Shown: piece after piece, positions 8,711 to 20,800 of the stretch
Position numbering within the stretch: position 1 is the first letter of the stretch
How the letters are laid out: each line of letters starts with the position of its first letter
Assembly: GCA_027575765.1 (NCBI GenBank)
Contig: JANBPT010000312.1
Span: 1-45,394 of the forward strand
Direction: 5' to 3'
Length of the DNA: 45,394 nt
Source of the DNA: Tieghemiomyces parasiticus
Lineage: Eukaryota > Kickxellomycota > Dimargaritomycetes > Dimargaritales > Dimargaritaceae
Program-made: the position numbers and the translations under genes
Notes under the pieces: generated by a model
What the model was told of the DNA's origin: nothing
Databases searched by the model: none
Seen by the model: the letters and a program-made list of their open reading frames with translations, nothing else

Positions 8711-11661
8711 ATGGAAGAACCACTATGGAATCGCTGGGTGGCTGCTATGCCCGCGAGGGCAGCCACCAGCCTCTTGTCCGTCAATGACGATGCCGTGGCA
8801 GGCACTGTGGCTTTGTTCCGTCTACCCGCTCACTGCGGACACTCGCACCGTTTGCGGTGGTCACCTCGGCTGGCCCAAGTCCACCTGCCGGAGCTGCCGC
8901 ACGGCCTCTTCCCTCATACACAGCGGAATGTCTCGTCTCCACCAAGGCATTGGCCCAGCCATGGTGCTCTACTAGTTTCGCCGTCCAAGAGATTACCTTG
9001 GTTGGATAACCTGCTCATGCCATTCCTATTACCATCCACCTATACCCATATTCCCCGGCCATGCAGCAGGACCTGACATCCGGAGCCATGGGCTGGCCTC
9101 TCCAGCGCCTGGCCCAATATGCTGCCGACCTGGCCGACGACGAAGGCGTAACCCACGGTGCCTTGGCCGAGCTACTCGAGCAGCCGCTTGATAAGGCTGT
9201 AAGTTGCCTGCGTATCCTGAGCTCCCTCATACGCTCGAGCTGGTACGCCGTCCTTGCCCTGATGCCCAACTCGCTCAGACAGGAGACCCGTTGGTCGACG
9301 AAACAACCGCTGGCAGGATAGCCATTTGAGGCTCCCTAGGTTGAATTATTGATCCAATGTCGAATGATAACCCGGTGCTAACCTACCGCTGATGACGACA
9401 GCACTCCCGCCAACTCACCCCGCATTCGTTACAAACCTTAGGTTACCCTACTTAGCGATCCAGATCCTCACCAGAGGTTTGTAGCGCGAAAAATTTACAC
9501 CTGCGCCTTGGTCAAGGTAACCGATGTGGCTTTAGAAGCCATGCAAGCGGCAGCGGCCGCTCGTCGGTCCCACTGACCTGATATCGCACTTTCTACTCCG
9601 CCGCGAACTCACACCGTGACCTAGCATTTCACCGCTACGCCCATGCCAGAAACCGCCGCTTCCCACTTCGACTGTCTTGCTTGCAACCCTCCTGACGGCT
9701 TGGCCCAACCGGCTGGAAAATAACCGGTCAGCTTTACGCCTGGCGGACAGTCTCCTCGATATCTTCCACGCAGTGCTCAAGGCCCACCGCCATGCGCGGA
9801 TCGGCCGGAGTGCCGTGTCTCCTCTGCTGGGATTTATCCACGGGATTTCAACCAGGTGCGAAGTCGAGGCCATCCTGTGCCATGTAAGCCCGCCCACCTT
9901 GCGCCTGCTCCTTGATAGGGCCGCGTACTAGGGGTGCGGTCGTTGACTACAAAACCTCAAATCCCACTTGAAATAGTATAAGTTGCAATCGAGTGCACCC
10001 GCTAACCGCCTTACCTCTTGATTCATCTCTTCCGCCCTACCAGTCGGGGCCTGGAATGCCGGTTGCAAAGGGCCTTGTTACTCTGTACCGCGACGTCTTC
10101 AAGCTCATGGATTTCGAGGGCGAAGACGACGAGTTTCCTGACACAGGTGAGGATGCACGGCGTACAATGCATGCGGTCATTGCCAGCCTCTCTCGAGTAA
10201 GTTCCCTGCAAGAGCCGAAAGCGTTCTACGCATCGTGACGTCGGGCTTTGGCCGACCCGGGCGGCCGCCTGACCTGCGACCCGATTATTCAGATCCTTTC
10301 GACGCATCCCTACAACTTTCTCACCAAGCACACTTCTGTCACCCATCTGTGCCGCCGGACCACCAGATCGGACCGGACACAGTCTTTACGCAAGACGTGG
10401 CGGTGGCGCGCAAGTGGCTCGATCTTGTTCGACGAGCGGTCGACCACGATACCGCGAACCTAATGGCAAGTGGCTCCTTATCGCTATACATAACGATCGG
10501 ACTCCTCTTTTTTCGCGTCTTGCGATAAGCCATCGAATGGAACCTTGTCCGTCGTCTGGTCCATTATCTAATCCCTCCCCGCACATCCCGCTAAACCGGC
10601 GGTGCCCTGCCTGCTCATACTTTAGACCGAGTCCGCCACGCATCTACTGTCTACTTGGTTACGAGCGACCATCACCACCAACCTCTTTGCGGCTGGTTGG
10701 AATGCTGCAGCCTGTTGTCAAGCGTTGCACGAGGCCGATTTCATGGTTGGGGCCCTTACCGGGTCCAAATCTTGCCCCCGCACAGCCCTGCATGACCGGC
10801 GGGCGTGGCGAACCATGTCAGCCATTGGCATGCGCTGGCTCACAGGTGTCTTCGCTGAGCTGGATCTTGCGTCAGCCCACGGGCGGCCGGTCTCCCCGTG
10901 GGCAAATAAGGCAATGGATCTGATAAACGAATCGCAAGGTGAGTACCCATGTACCGTACAGCCATTCGACTCCTTATGTGCTAAGGCTGGCGTGCGCCGG
11001 CCAGGCCTCTCGGTCCAATACTTACCATTATTCATGGCGGGGTTTTGCGGTACAACCGCCATTGACACCGCTCAACCTCCTCCTCCTCCTGTACTCTACC
11101 TTACCGCCCTACCCAGCTCTAAGTGGGCCATCGGTTGCCCCCTATGTCCTCTGGTGGCTATGGAACGATGACGATACCGATATTGTCGAGTACTTGGCAA
11201 CGTGCACTGAACTGACCGCCCGGGCCGAATTAACCTCAAGGCTGGATGTAGGGCATCGTGTGCACGACATGCTAAATCCCCACCGGGCCTTGTACTGCTT
11301 CTTGTCCTCCATCCACTTTGATGTGACGGTGTTGGTAGATTATCTGCTCTCCCCTGACACCTGCGACGCCTTCCTACGTTTCCTCTTGACCTATGTGCCT
11401 CGACTAGCTCGCTATGATGGCTCTGTGTTGTCTACCTGGGAAGCACAGTGGGCCAGAGAGTACGGATCCTTCTTTCAAGAGGAGTCGGACTTGCCAGCTC
11501 ACGCCTTACTTCCTATGGGCAGATCCGAAGACCCACCCTCCACCGGTGTCTGCCGTACATTGCAGGAGCTGGCCACGCAGCTCGAGGCTATGCACAGACT
11601 TGGCCAATTTCCTTACAATCCGCGGCCGCTCTTACGGAGGATCCGGGCTCTGGACGAATGA
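8711..11661 (+). CDS. Protein Lines homologue (multi-exon)
   Basis: The last exon (11117-11661) carries the clearest family signature. It reads NPHRALYCFLSSIHFDVTVL then VDYLLSPDTCDAFLRFLLTY, matching the C-terminal Lines domain pattern of FD.[ST]VL.D[FWY]L.S.[ED]T plus a tract of Leu/Tyr. Earlier exons supported by splice sites and frame are 9061-9198, 9442-9516 (LLSDPDPHQRFVARK, armadillo-like), 9650-9883, 10044-10196, about 10293-10380 and about 10630-10938. The joins through 10196 and the final one (phase 1, 10938 to 11117) keep frame. The first exon is uncertain, and the part near 10350-10470 changes frame, so a missed intron or a frameshift is possible there. Lines proteins are alpha-helical repeat proteins known from Wingless signalling in Drosophila and from human LINS1. 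Their role in fungi is not known to me. Confidence 0.65.
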
Positions 11662-11777
11662 GCCAACGAAAGGAGCTACCACGCACACACTGACATTTTG
11701 ATGCACCCAACGACCTACTGCGCAAAGGGGAGCATCTGCCACCGTAATTTAAATGTGTTTGGAGCTCATTATAGCAA

Positions 11778-12270
11778 TGTGTGCTATTTCATAGGCTATG
11801 GAATACAATGCATATTTTTTCCATATATTTAATCTAGCAATGTGACGAGATACTTTGACCAGGGCATAGTTTAACCAAGGCGCCCACCGGGAAACTTCCT
11901 ATTCCCAGAGCGCCGCCTCCCTTCAGGATCTGTCTTCCTGATGGAAACGTCAGACTCCCATCAACGGACTGTCCACACCCTTTGCAAAATAAGAAGGTGG
12001 TGGCCTTCAAACGGAGGTGACAAACTCAACCCGATTTCGAATCCTCCTTTTCATAGAGAAGGGCCGGAACCGAGCGCCTAAATTTAAACCAAACGGTTTT
12101 GCCTCATCTTCCAACACACTCATATTAATAGATGGCGAATCGCCCATAATTGTAGATTCGTTAAGCGTGTAATAAATACTTGTCTTTATTCAAACTTGGC
12201 CTGCTCGCCTTGCGACCCTCCCTCGGTCTTTACTAGTTGCTCCTCCCGTCGGGCTACACACCCCGTTACA
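11778..12270 (+). repeat. LTR-like repeat family A, copy 2 (about 493 bp)
   Basis: This is the second copy of the repeat at 5717-6195, in the same orientation. It starts TGTGTGC, ends CCGTTACA and is flanked by a perfect 7-bp direct repeat ATAGCAA (11771-11777 and 12271-12277). The flanking repeat supports an insertion. The 7-bp length is longer than the usual 4-6 bp of LTR elements, so the exact ends may be off by a base or two. It lies just beyond the 3' end of the Lines-family gene and could affect that gene's 3' end, since it contains TAATAAATA motifs. Confidence 0.5.
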
Positions 12271-12277
12271 ATAGCAA

Positions 12278-14082
12278 CCTGGCTGGCCGAGGGATGACAG
12301 CGCCACATCTATGACCCCCCAACCACCATTGACATGCCAATAGGTCACACTACAGATAATAAGGTGACATATTTTGCAGCAATAGATATATATACTCTCC
12401 CTCCCTCACATGGATGGAAGGCGTATGTCAGAGTTGGTACCATTCCTGGGTGAGGATTGGGGAATTGTAGCAAGGCGGTCAAAGGTGGGAAAGCCGAATG
12501 AATAGGTGATTCTAGCAATTGAAGAACAGGCCCTCTTCACTTGTCGCCTAGGCTCAACAGGTGGCTGGCAGGCAGCATTCTGCTTAGGATGGCACCCTTG
12601 AGGAAAGACTTCCCCCTCCAACGTATGCAGTACATTAAATAAACTATCCCCCCCACCAGCCTGTAACGTAGGGATGATTGGGCCGTCATCTGTACAGCAC
12701 TATGGTGCAGGCTTTGACTGCGTTGCTATCGGTAGCCAGGTACGCTCTATTCTCAACCTCTAGCGACGATTGGTTGGTGGCTTGGTTTCCACGCATCCAA
12801 GTCCCTATGGAATACATGCTATTGCTCCCTGGCGAGCTCCACCCATCTATGCTGTAGGGTTTATTACAGACGCTGCGACAATAGGATAGGGTGGGCCTTG
12901 CAGCGTTGGACCCCTCTTCTGTTTGACACCGATGTGAAAGGGGGGTCAGGGTATGAACTTGGTAAGGGCTGACGATATCCTCGTTACCTTGGCCGTTTCT
13001 GGGTTTAGGTTTAAAGCAGAGGCGACCCACTTCCTACGACAGTCAACTAACCCGCCGCCACGACTTTCGTTTGAGCAGCTGCACGGTTTCTACCCGGCGT
13101 TGTTATTCTAAAGTCAGCGTAGCCGGGGGCCTGTCGTCAATCTTCGGCCAAAGTATTCGATTAGCACACCCGCGATGAAAAGGGATGTGTCACAATAACG
13201 GAAGTGTCCTTTGGCCTTACACCGTCTTTGGTTGCACACATCTGGCGAGTGCGACGCCCAGGGCCCAACACCAATAATGAGCTGGCGCGTATTTTCCTGC
13301 GTGACCACCTCTGACTCTCTGCTTTGCCCAATACGGATGGCCGGTGTGCCAACGACGCAGTAGCCAAGGGTGAACGTTCAAGCTCCAGGGCGGCAGAGTA
13401 CACGGCCTACTACGGTTGAAAGTAGCCTAGTAGAGGCCTTGTTAGCAGGGGAATGGTAGACGTTGGCGGGCTGACGGCGAACGGCCAAGGTTTGGTAATT
13501 GAAAAAAAAAGGGCTTGCTCTGTCAGGTGCCCATTCTCCTCCCATACGCCGATACTCCAAGACCCGCACCGCCCGGGGTTCTGGGACCTCACTCTTTTAC
13601 CTCTATCTCGCCCTCCTTCCGTCTGTCTGCTACTCTCTCGTGCGTGCCGCCACAGCTTGGATACCGCGCCCCTTCTTGATTTGGCATTTGCGACTAAGGG
13701 GCCCTGACTAGTCTGAACTTTTGGGCTGGCTGTTGGGGAGTAAAAGATTCCCGGAACCATGGACCCTTCATAGTGCAGAGTAACTGGCGCTGCCTTCCCT
13801 CACATTACAGGCTTCCTGCTGGCTGGAGTATCGGCTATTGCCTTGGTCACTTTAAGTATACAGTACATTACTAGTGATCGGTATCTCACTCTCAACTCTG
13901 TTTCTTTTCCAATGGCCTACAAGTGGGTTCTGCGATGGGCTGGCCCAACCTGCATGTTACACCAGGGCTTCCATCGAAACGTCGCCGCTGTTTCCAGTGT
14001 AACGAAGAGAAGGGCGGGGCCGAACAATACGACGCAAGCTTTCGAGTCTCCACCGTTGGTCGGGTTAGAGAGTGCTACTCGC
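12278..14082. other. Spacer with possible decayed coding remnants
   Basis: No intact gene is recognised. Plus-strand open stretches near 12955-13110 and 13165-13400 read like protein in composition but are broken by stops and share no family I know. They may be remnants of a lost gene. The right end is the promoter region of the secreted-protein gene. Confidence 0.35.
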
Positions 14083-14093
14083 TATATATAAGG
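14083..14093 (+). promoter_or_regulatory. TATA box of the 713-aa secreted-protein gene
   Basis: TATATATAAGG lies 143 bp upstream of the ATG at 14236 and is followed by a pyrimidine-rich stretch (TTCTCTCTCCCTCCTC) typical of fungal transcription start regions. Confidence 0.6.
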
Positions 14094-14235
14094 GGTTCTC
14101 TCTCCCTCCTCTAGGTTGGCAACTCAGTATTCCACGTTTCCCTCTCTTGTTGCATTTATTATCTACCGCCACTCGCCACTTGAGTTATCCCGGTCCCTCA
14201 TTCACCTATCTTACCGTGCCCTGCCACTCGTCGCC

Positions 14236-16717
14236 ATGCCCAATTCCATTGCCCGTTGCCCTTGTCGAGTCGTCCGGATTGGCCTGCTCTTCCTGGCTGT
14301 CACGTCGTGCCTCCTGGGATCCGTCGTGGCCCTTCCTGCCACCGATTCCTATACGAGTCCCAACCCTAACAACCCCTTTCAGAAGTCCTATACGAGTCCC
14401 AACCCTAACAATCCCTTCCAGAAGTCTGCGGATAATCGCCAGGACCTAGTCTCCTTCGGTCAGGTTGCAGCTCAGCAGCATCGTGGGGTATCCGCTGACG
14501 ACGATGATGAGTTTAATAACGAGGTTGGCTATCGTTTGAGTGGCGATCTTGATAGCTACCCTCGCGCTGGCTACCAAGCGGAAAGACCTCCGGCAGTAAA
14601 GCATTCGCCCATTCCGGTTTTCATCCATCCGAAGGGTCAAACACCCGGCCAGGTCACGACCAACCCTGCCAGTAGTGTCATGCCGGCACCACAGCCTTAT
14701 CAATCAATCACTCAGCCTGATAGTTCAGATATCTTTGAGGGCATCAATGGCTACGCCAAGGAGTTCCTCAACGAGTTCAACAACCATCTTTCTAAGAGCG
14801 GTCTTCTTTACGATATCTCCTCATTCCGCTACTGCGGAGTCACTGGGCGCTATTTGGTCCGTGTCAAAGTTGTCGCAATGGCCAACGACCGTTTTCAGGT
14901 ATTCACCAGCCAGCCCACCTTGATAATGACCAAGGTCGAAGACGGATCGTACAGGATTGAAAATCGCGATGCGTTTGAGAAGTTTTCGAAGCGGGCCGTG
15001 TACCCTGAAGAGGCGTCGGCCAATGACACGCCGCCTGCATACAAGGAAATAGAAAGCACCGCGGTGCCGGGCTACCTGCAGTACCAAGGCGCCATGGTGC
15101 GCGTCGACATTAAGAGTCTGGGCGGAAAGGCCGAGAGCTACGCGAAGGAGTGGCGTAGCACCAGTGGCGAGCTCATGGCCTACCAAACCCTCGGCCGCCA
15201 GATTGGTTTAAAAATGGACACTGATCTGGCGCCGGCCCCGCCTAAACCCAACGAGTACAAGGCGATCGACCTCAATAACAATGACGGAGTGTCCACCACG
15301 ATCAATGTAGCAGCTTACTTTCATAAAAGTAGAAACTGGCGAGAAGCAATTCTGCCGAAGGAACAGGCTTACAAAGTAAGCTACCCAGACAAGGAGCTGC
15401 CGATAGTGCGCATTGCGCCAAGGCACGTTTTCAATAGGATTTCTTTTGGGCGGTCCCAAGACTCCAGACTAACCACTTGCACCTTCCTTGGCCTGCTACC
15501 TTGCGTATTTGGGTCACCCCTTACCGTCCTACCTTCACCTCCACCTATCTTGTATCCGCTGCGCCTCGCTGTGGTAGATCCTCAGGGAGTTGGTCGAACT
15601 GGGCGGTGGGCCGTCCTCCGATGAGGCCAAGGACCCCCGCTTTAACTACCCACAACGCCTGGATTTCGAAATATTCCTTGGCAAGAAGTAAGTCCTGTCG
15701 GCGGTTACCGCTATCGTTAGCTTGAGTGAACAGATGCCAATTCGTCCGCGGTCGTCATGGCACGAATAGCTGCAGCTGAACTCATTTCCTCAGAAGCTGC
15801 CGGGCGATTAAATCTAACCAAGCCCTCCCCACCCCCGCACACCTACAACTTCTTTCCTTCTCGCATGAACTAGACCCACCTCTATTCCGTCTAGATTGAG
15901 GTCTGCCCAGCCAGAACAGGCTAATTACCTGTTCGTCGACACTCCCGGAAAGGCGCAACTTCTGCTCGGCTTCAATAGTGTATATAAGGGGAATGTTTCG
16001 CTCCTACGCTACAGCATTTTCCGGTGGTTGGCCGAAAACGCGCTGGACATGTCCTCCCATGTGGGCCACTGCAGTCTTACCGTCGATAGCCAAAGTATTC
16101 TGGACGGCATCAGTGGCTTCTACGCCAAGGTCTATACGGACTACTCCCCCGTCAATGGCGTCCTGTATTCCGATACCAGCTCCAACAAAGCCGGCCAGTC
16201 AGTCGAGGCTAATAAGAACTGGAAGCATCCCTTCGGCGGGCGCGTCAGTAGTTTCCTCAGCAAGGATAAGGCCAGCTCCCATGCCCCCAGGTTTGTCAGC
16301 GAGCAGGCCCAATCTTCCTACGTTCTATCTTCGACAATGCAGTGCGAGAGGATCAAGGACGGGGCGGCGAGAATTTCCCAGGCGCTCGGCAAGTTGCTTG
16401 ACCGCTACTTAGTTAGAAAAAAGACAGAGGCGGGTGACACTGCGACAGAGGCGATTGGCATTAAGACGGAGGCGATGGCTTTTAGACGTGCAAGTGAGAC
16501 ACAACGTAAACATGCAGAGATGTTGGTCCGCGCTATCTTCGCCACACTGAAGCGTCTGCCGTGTAATCCCAGCTTGGCCGACTTTAAAGATGCCCTCCTT
16601 GAGGTTTTCCTAGAAAATTATGCCACTCCTAAATCACACACCAGCCCTACGGAAAGCTTTGGCTTCACGCAAGAGGATTTACATGGTTGGATCAGTAGCA
16701 TTATTCGCGACCTTTGA
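14236..16717 (+). CDS. Secreted protein of unknown family, 713 aa
   Basis: There are three exons: 14236-15452, 15586-15687 and 15895-16717. The joins are phase 2 and keep frame throughout. The second donor is AA|GTAAGT, while the first (CG|GTCCCA) is weak and is inferred from frame. The start is the ATG that opens a clear signal peptide (hydrophobic core GLLFLAVTSCLLGSVVA) cut before LPATD. Just after it the 13-residue unit SYTSPNPNNPFQK occurs twice in tandem, encoded by a 39-bp duplication. Residues about 95-150 are acidic and Pro-rich linker. Two parts look faintly alike, FEGINGYAKEFLN with SGLLYD near residues 170-195, and LDGISGFYAKVY with NGVLYSD in exon 3, which may mean an internal duplication. 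No known domain is recognised. The neighbours give no functional clue. Confidence 0.75.
14347..14424 (+). repeat. 39-bp in-frame tandem duplication
   Basis: Two head-to-tail copies (14347-14385 and 14386-14424) differ at only two bases near their ends. They encode SYTSPNPNNPFQK twice directly after the predicted signal peptide. The near identity suggests a recent duplication. Confidence 0.9.
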
Positions 16718-17879
16718 AGTCTACCCATCTCCTTTTTGCTTCCTTTGTCCGTTATCTGAAATCTTCGCCCGTAGGTTAAATATAGTGCGTCAGAATAATG
16801 ATAATGGCTGATATTACTCCGATAAAAACTTGAAAAAGGGTTGGATATGTCTGAGTATGAAATGAATGGTTCTGCCGCTCGGCCTTTAGAGGATATGCGG
16901 GTATTACCCGTAAGTGAGGAAGGCCGCGGGAGAGACCCGCGGTCGCGGGCGTGAGCTGTCACTCTATTCAAGCGGAGGAGATGTTGCCCTGCCTCCTCGC
17001 CTGTAGTACTCTCCAGCCAGTCGACCTGACGGGGATTGGAAGTGGCGGGGCTCTCCCCATTCCCACCAAATAGACCTGCCATCTTACTGAGTGACTGGGC
17101 GGTATGGGCTAGGGCTGATAACTGCCACACGGCAGAAGAAAGCGTTGCTGGCTCCGTGCCGTGCTATGGAAAGGCGCGACTGATTGTGCCGACCACGTAA
17201 CGCCACCTGTGTTGCGACAGGGCGCCTGGACCTTGTTCTGGGAATCAGGTCAAGTGGCGGATGCCACCGAAGCAGACGGGGGAGAGGACTGCCAGTGGTA
17301 CATCGGTGGGGCTGACCAAAGGCCTTGGTATAGCCCCCACCTGTCTGGCAGCACAGGGCTCCTTCCCCGCCTGGAAAGGGAAGCCCCTCCCCCCAATGTG
17401 AAGGGTGGGCGAATTTCCAGCCGCACGGCTTGACGGCCTGACACCTCGCACGTCGGGCGGAGTGGCCCCAGCTGGTCACATCCCCTGGTCTCTGAGGAAC
17501 CGCATCCGATAACCCGGTTCTCATCCTCCGGTCGCCACTTATCCATCTTTCCCGACCTGCCCATCCCTTGGTCCGCGTCTTCGTTTCTATGGGTTCCGTC
17601 CTGGCGTTCCACGATACATCTGTGCCAGCAATCTCGCCACTCCACCACCTTTCCCTGCATCTTTTGTCGTGGCCCATCCCCTTTACCCGGCAAGTAAACC
17701 GCCATCCGGGGACTGGTCTGCACACATCCTGTCGCCACCACACCGCCTGACTCCCGGCCTACCAGCCCAACCGCCGCCTACCGTCCTTCCGCCTCGGCCG
17801 ACGCTCCTCCGTCTCTCTTCGCTCATCTCCACACGCACGCTGGGTCATCACATCGCCTAGCGTCCTTTACTAGCTCGCT
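16718..17879. other. 5' flank of the Pbp1 gene, no other gene recognised
   Basis: This is GC-rich spacer. A 219-codon open stretch on the minus strand (17084-17743) and shorter plus-strand ones have skewed composition and no recognisable domain. They are likely chance openings in GC-rich DNA. The last 250 bp are pyrimidine-rich, fitting the Pbp1 leader. Confidence 0.4.
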
Positions 17880-20800
17880 ATGTCTGCGATTTCGGGCAGA
17901 TCGCTTCGCGGCCGTCGCGGGGGCGGTCCGGGGAAAGCCTCCAACCACTGGCCGCAGGGAAATTCCGGCCCCACGGCCACCAATCCGAACACACGCTTCC
18001 CTGCGGGTAGAGGTCCAGCCGTCGTCGTGCCGCCCAACGGTCTGACCGCGCGACCCGCGCCGAGTATCCCTACCACCGCAATCGAAGTACCCGTCGATGA
18101 TCCCGTGGCCCACGATGCCCTGATCTTTTTGGCCGTCCACTTGGTGGGGCTCCAGGTCCAGGTCGCGGTCAAGGGCGGTAAGCAATTCACGGGCCTCCTG
18201 CATTCCATCCAGACTGAAGATAACTGCGGTGTGGTGCTCAAGTACGCCAAGGAAACCACCCTGGCTGTGCTGACGTCCGAGGACCTACAGGTCGCCAGCG
18301 CCCGCCCTGTGCCGACCCTGGTCGTTTTAGGCAAGGACCTGGTCAGTTTAACCGCCGTGGGGGTCGATTTCGCCGCCCTGGACCGCGCCCGCGAGTATGA
18401 AAAGCTTGGCTTCAAGACTGACACCGGTATCAGCGGTCACGCCGGCCAGTTGCAGGAGCGCGAGCTGCACCGCTGGGATCCGACCGAACACGACACTCCC
18501 GCATCCTCCTTCTTTAGTTCCCCGGCCCGCGGAGGGGACTGGTGCGACATGGACGACGCCCCTGCACCTATGGGTGGGCTTGAAGATGCGCCGCGGGGGG
18601 CCGGGGGCGCCTGGGACCAGTTTGCCGCCAATGAGCGCCTGTTCGGCCTGCGTACCAACTTCAACGAGGAAATTTATACAACCAAGCTGGACCGCTCCCA
18701 CCCGGAATTCAAGCGTCGCGAGCAGGAGGCCACCCGCCTAGCCCACGAGATCATGCAGGGCCCCGTTTCAAACGTACACATCGCCGAGGAACGCGGCCAG
18801 GAAATGCAGGAGGACGACCTCGACGAGGAGGACCGGTACGGCGCGGTCATTCGTGACGATAAGCCCAGCAAGTACATTCCCCCGTCCCTGCGACGCCAGT
18901 GGGAACAGAACGCGCGTGGCCGCCCGGGTCCCGGCACCACTCCGATCGACCCTATCCCTGTCTCGTCGCGGCCGCCTCCTGGGTTATACCGTGCACACAC
19001 CACCACCGCCATCCCGCAGGTCTCCCCACCGCAGCCTACCCTGCCGACGGTCCCTCCTCCGGCCACTACCGCCACCCTCGCCAGCCCTGCCGTTAGCGCT
19101 GTCAAAGCCGAGACCCAGTCACTCGCCGCCTCGCCGGGCCCCACCCATACGGTCTCCTCCGGCGCCATTCCGCGGGCCAAGCCCCGCCTGCCGCCGGGCG
19201 TCGGTCTGGCCATCGACACCAAATCCCACGCGGTCAAGAAATTTGGCCTGTCGGATCCGGAGGCCCGCCAGCGTGCGTCGCCGCTCGATATCCTGGCCCC
19301 TAAGATCGCCCAGCAACTGGCGGCGGCTAAGGAAACCATGAGCGCCCGTCCTACGGACGACGGCTACGGGCCGCACATTCCGACCTCGGCGGTTGAACGC
19401 TCCGCCAAACCTATCGAGCACGAGATTGTGGGCACGTTTCGCCAATTCGTCAGTACCGAGAAGGAGCGCCTGCAGCAGACCAAGCAGGCTTTCCTCAAGA
19501 AAGCCAAGGACGGCCGCGTGGCCGAACTCATCCAGTTTAGCAAGAGCTTCCAGCTCAAATCGCCCATGCCTACCGATCTGTTACCCATCATGGGCAAGTC
19601 CAAGTCGGAGGCGCCTACCGAAACCCCACCCTCCGCATCCCAGGAGAAAGCCGAGGCTGTTACGCCGGATCCAGCTGCAGCGTCGGTTCCCGTAGCTACT
19701 GCGGCCGAAGCAAATCCCCCCGTCATCAAGACGGTTTCCGAGACTAAGCCGCCGACCCCTGAGGCCAAGCCTGTGGAATCCAAGGCCCCTACAGTGAAAC
19801 CCACGGTCGAACCCAAGCCTGTCGAACCCGAGCCCACGCCAAAGCCGGCTTCCCCGGTTGTTGTTGCAACCGTTATCGCACCAGTCCCTAAAGCAAGTGA
19901 GGCCCAAGCGACGCCTGCCGCCGATCCTGTGGAACCCGCCAAGGAGGATGAGGACAAGCCGTCCACTCCCACAGGTTCAAAATCCAAGTTGAATGTTAAG
20001 GCTATGGCTTTCAAACCCAACCCGGGCGCCGCCGTGTTTAAACCCAAACCGCGAACCGCGGCCTCAAAGACCACGGAGAGCACAACCTCCTCCCCGCGGG
20101 CATCCCCGCGGAACGTGCCCAGTGACCCAGCCTTCCTCGCCTTTTTCGGTACCCAGCCCGTATCCAGAGGCCCGCTCGACCTGCGTACTACGTTCCCTAG
20201 CCTCTTCCGCCCGGTGTCCCCGTCGTCGACGTCATCCCCTCCACCGACCGCCACAACCCCGCCGCCGAAGTCGGTGGGGCCCACGTGGCCTTTCGGTAAC
20301 CGGCCGTTCGTGCAACAGTTCTCCGTCACCGCCCAGCCCGGATTCGAAGGTGACTTGTATCACGGAGCGCCCTACCCTTACGCCGCCGCTTATCCGTCGT
20401 CGTACCCTGGGTATGGCCGGTACCCGCCAGGTCCCCCACTGGCCCCGGCCAACGGCGGAGCCAGTGGTAGCCCTTACGGCCAGCCCGGTACTCTTCCGGC
20501 TCATCACCCTCACCATCCTCCCCATGGTCCTCCGCACCATCCGATGGGCGTCGTCAGTATGGGCGGCCCCCTGCCGTACCACCCAGGGCAGCCTAACGGG
20601 GTTGCGACTACCAGTCACCCTGGCGGCTCTGGGTACCCCGCGGCCCCGCCACCATACCTGGCAGTGTCTTCACCCTATGGTGCCCCCGTAGTCCTACCGG
20701 CTAGTGCTGGGGCGGGTAACGGACCCTACGCTGCTGCCTCCCCCGGTCGCTCGCCCATCATGCACGCCCAAGTGCCCCCACCATCGGCACATTACCCCCA

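Noticed and set aside
5717..12270. The two ~485-bp repeats as the paired LTRs of one retrotransposon.
   Set aside because: They are too diverged from each other, and the interval holds a decayed host gene and the Lines-family gene, not retroelement genes.
17084..17743. 219-codon open stretch on the minus strand upstream of the Pbp1 gene.
   Set aside because: It overlaps other open stretches in GC-rich DNA, has Gly/Arg/Trp-heavy composition, no domain and no supporting splice or promoter signals.
18674..20329. Long minus-strand open frames within the Pbp1 gene (221 and 321 codons).
   Set aside because: They are antisense shadows of a GC-rich coding region. The plus strand carries clear Lsm, LsmAD and PAM2 motifs.
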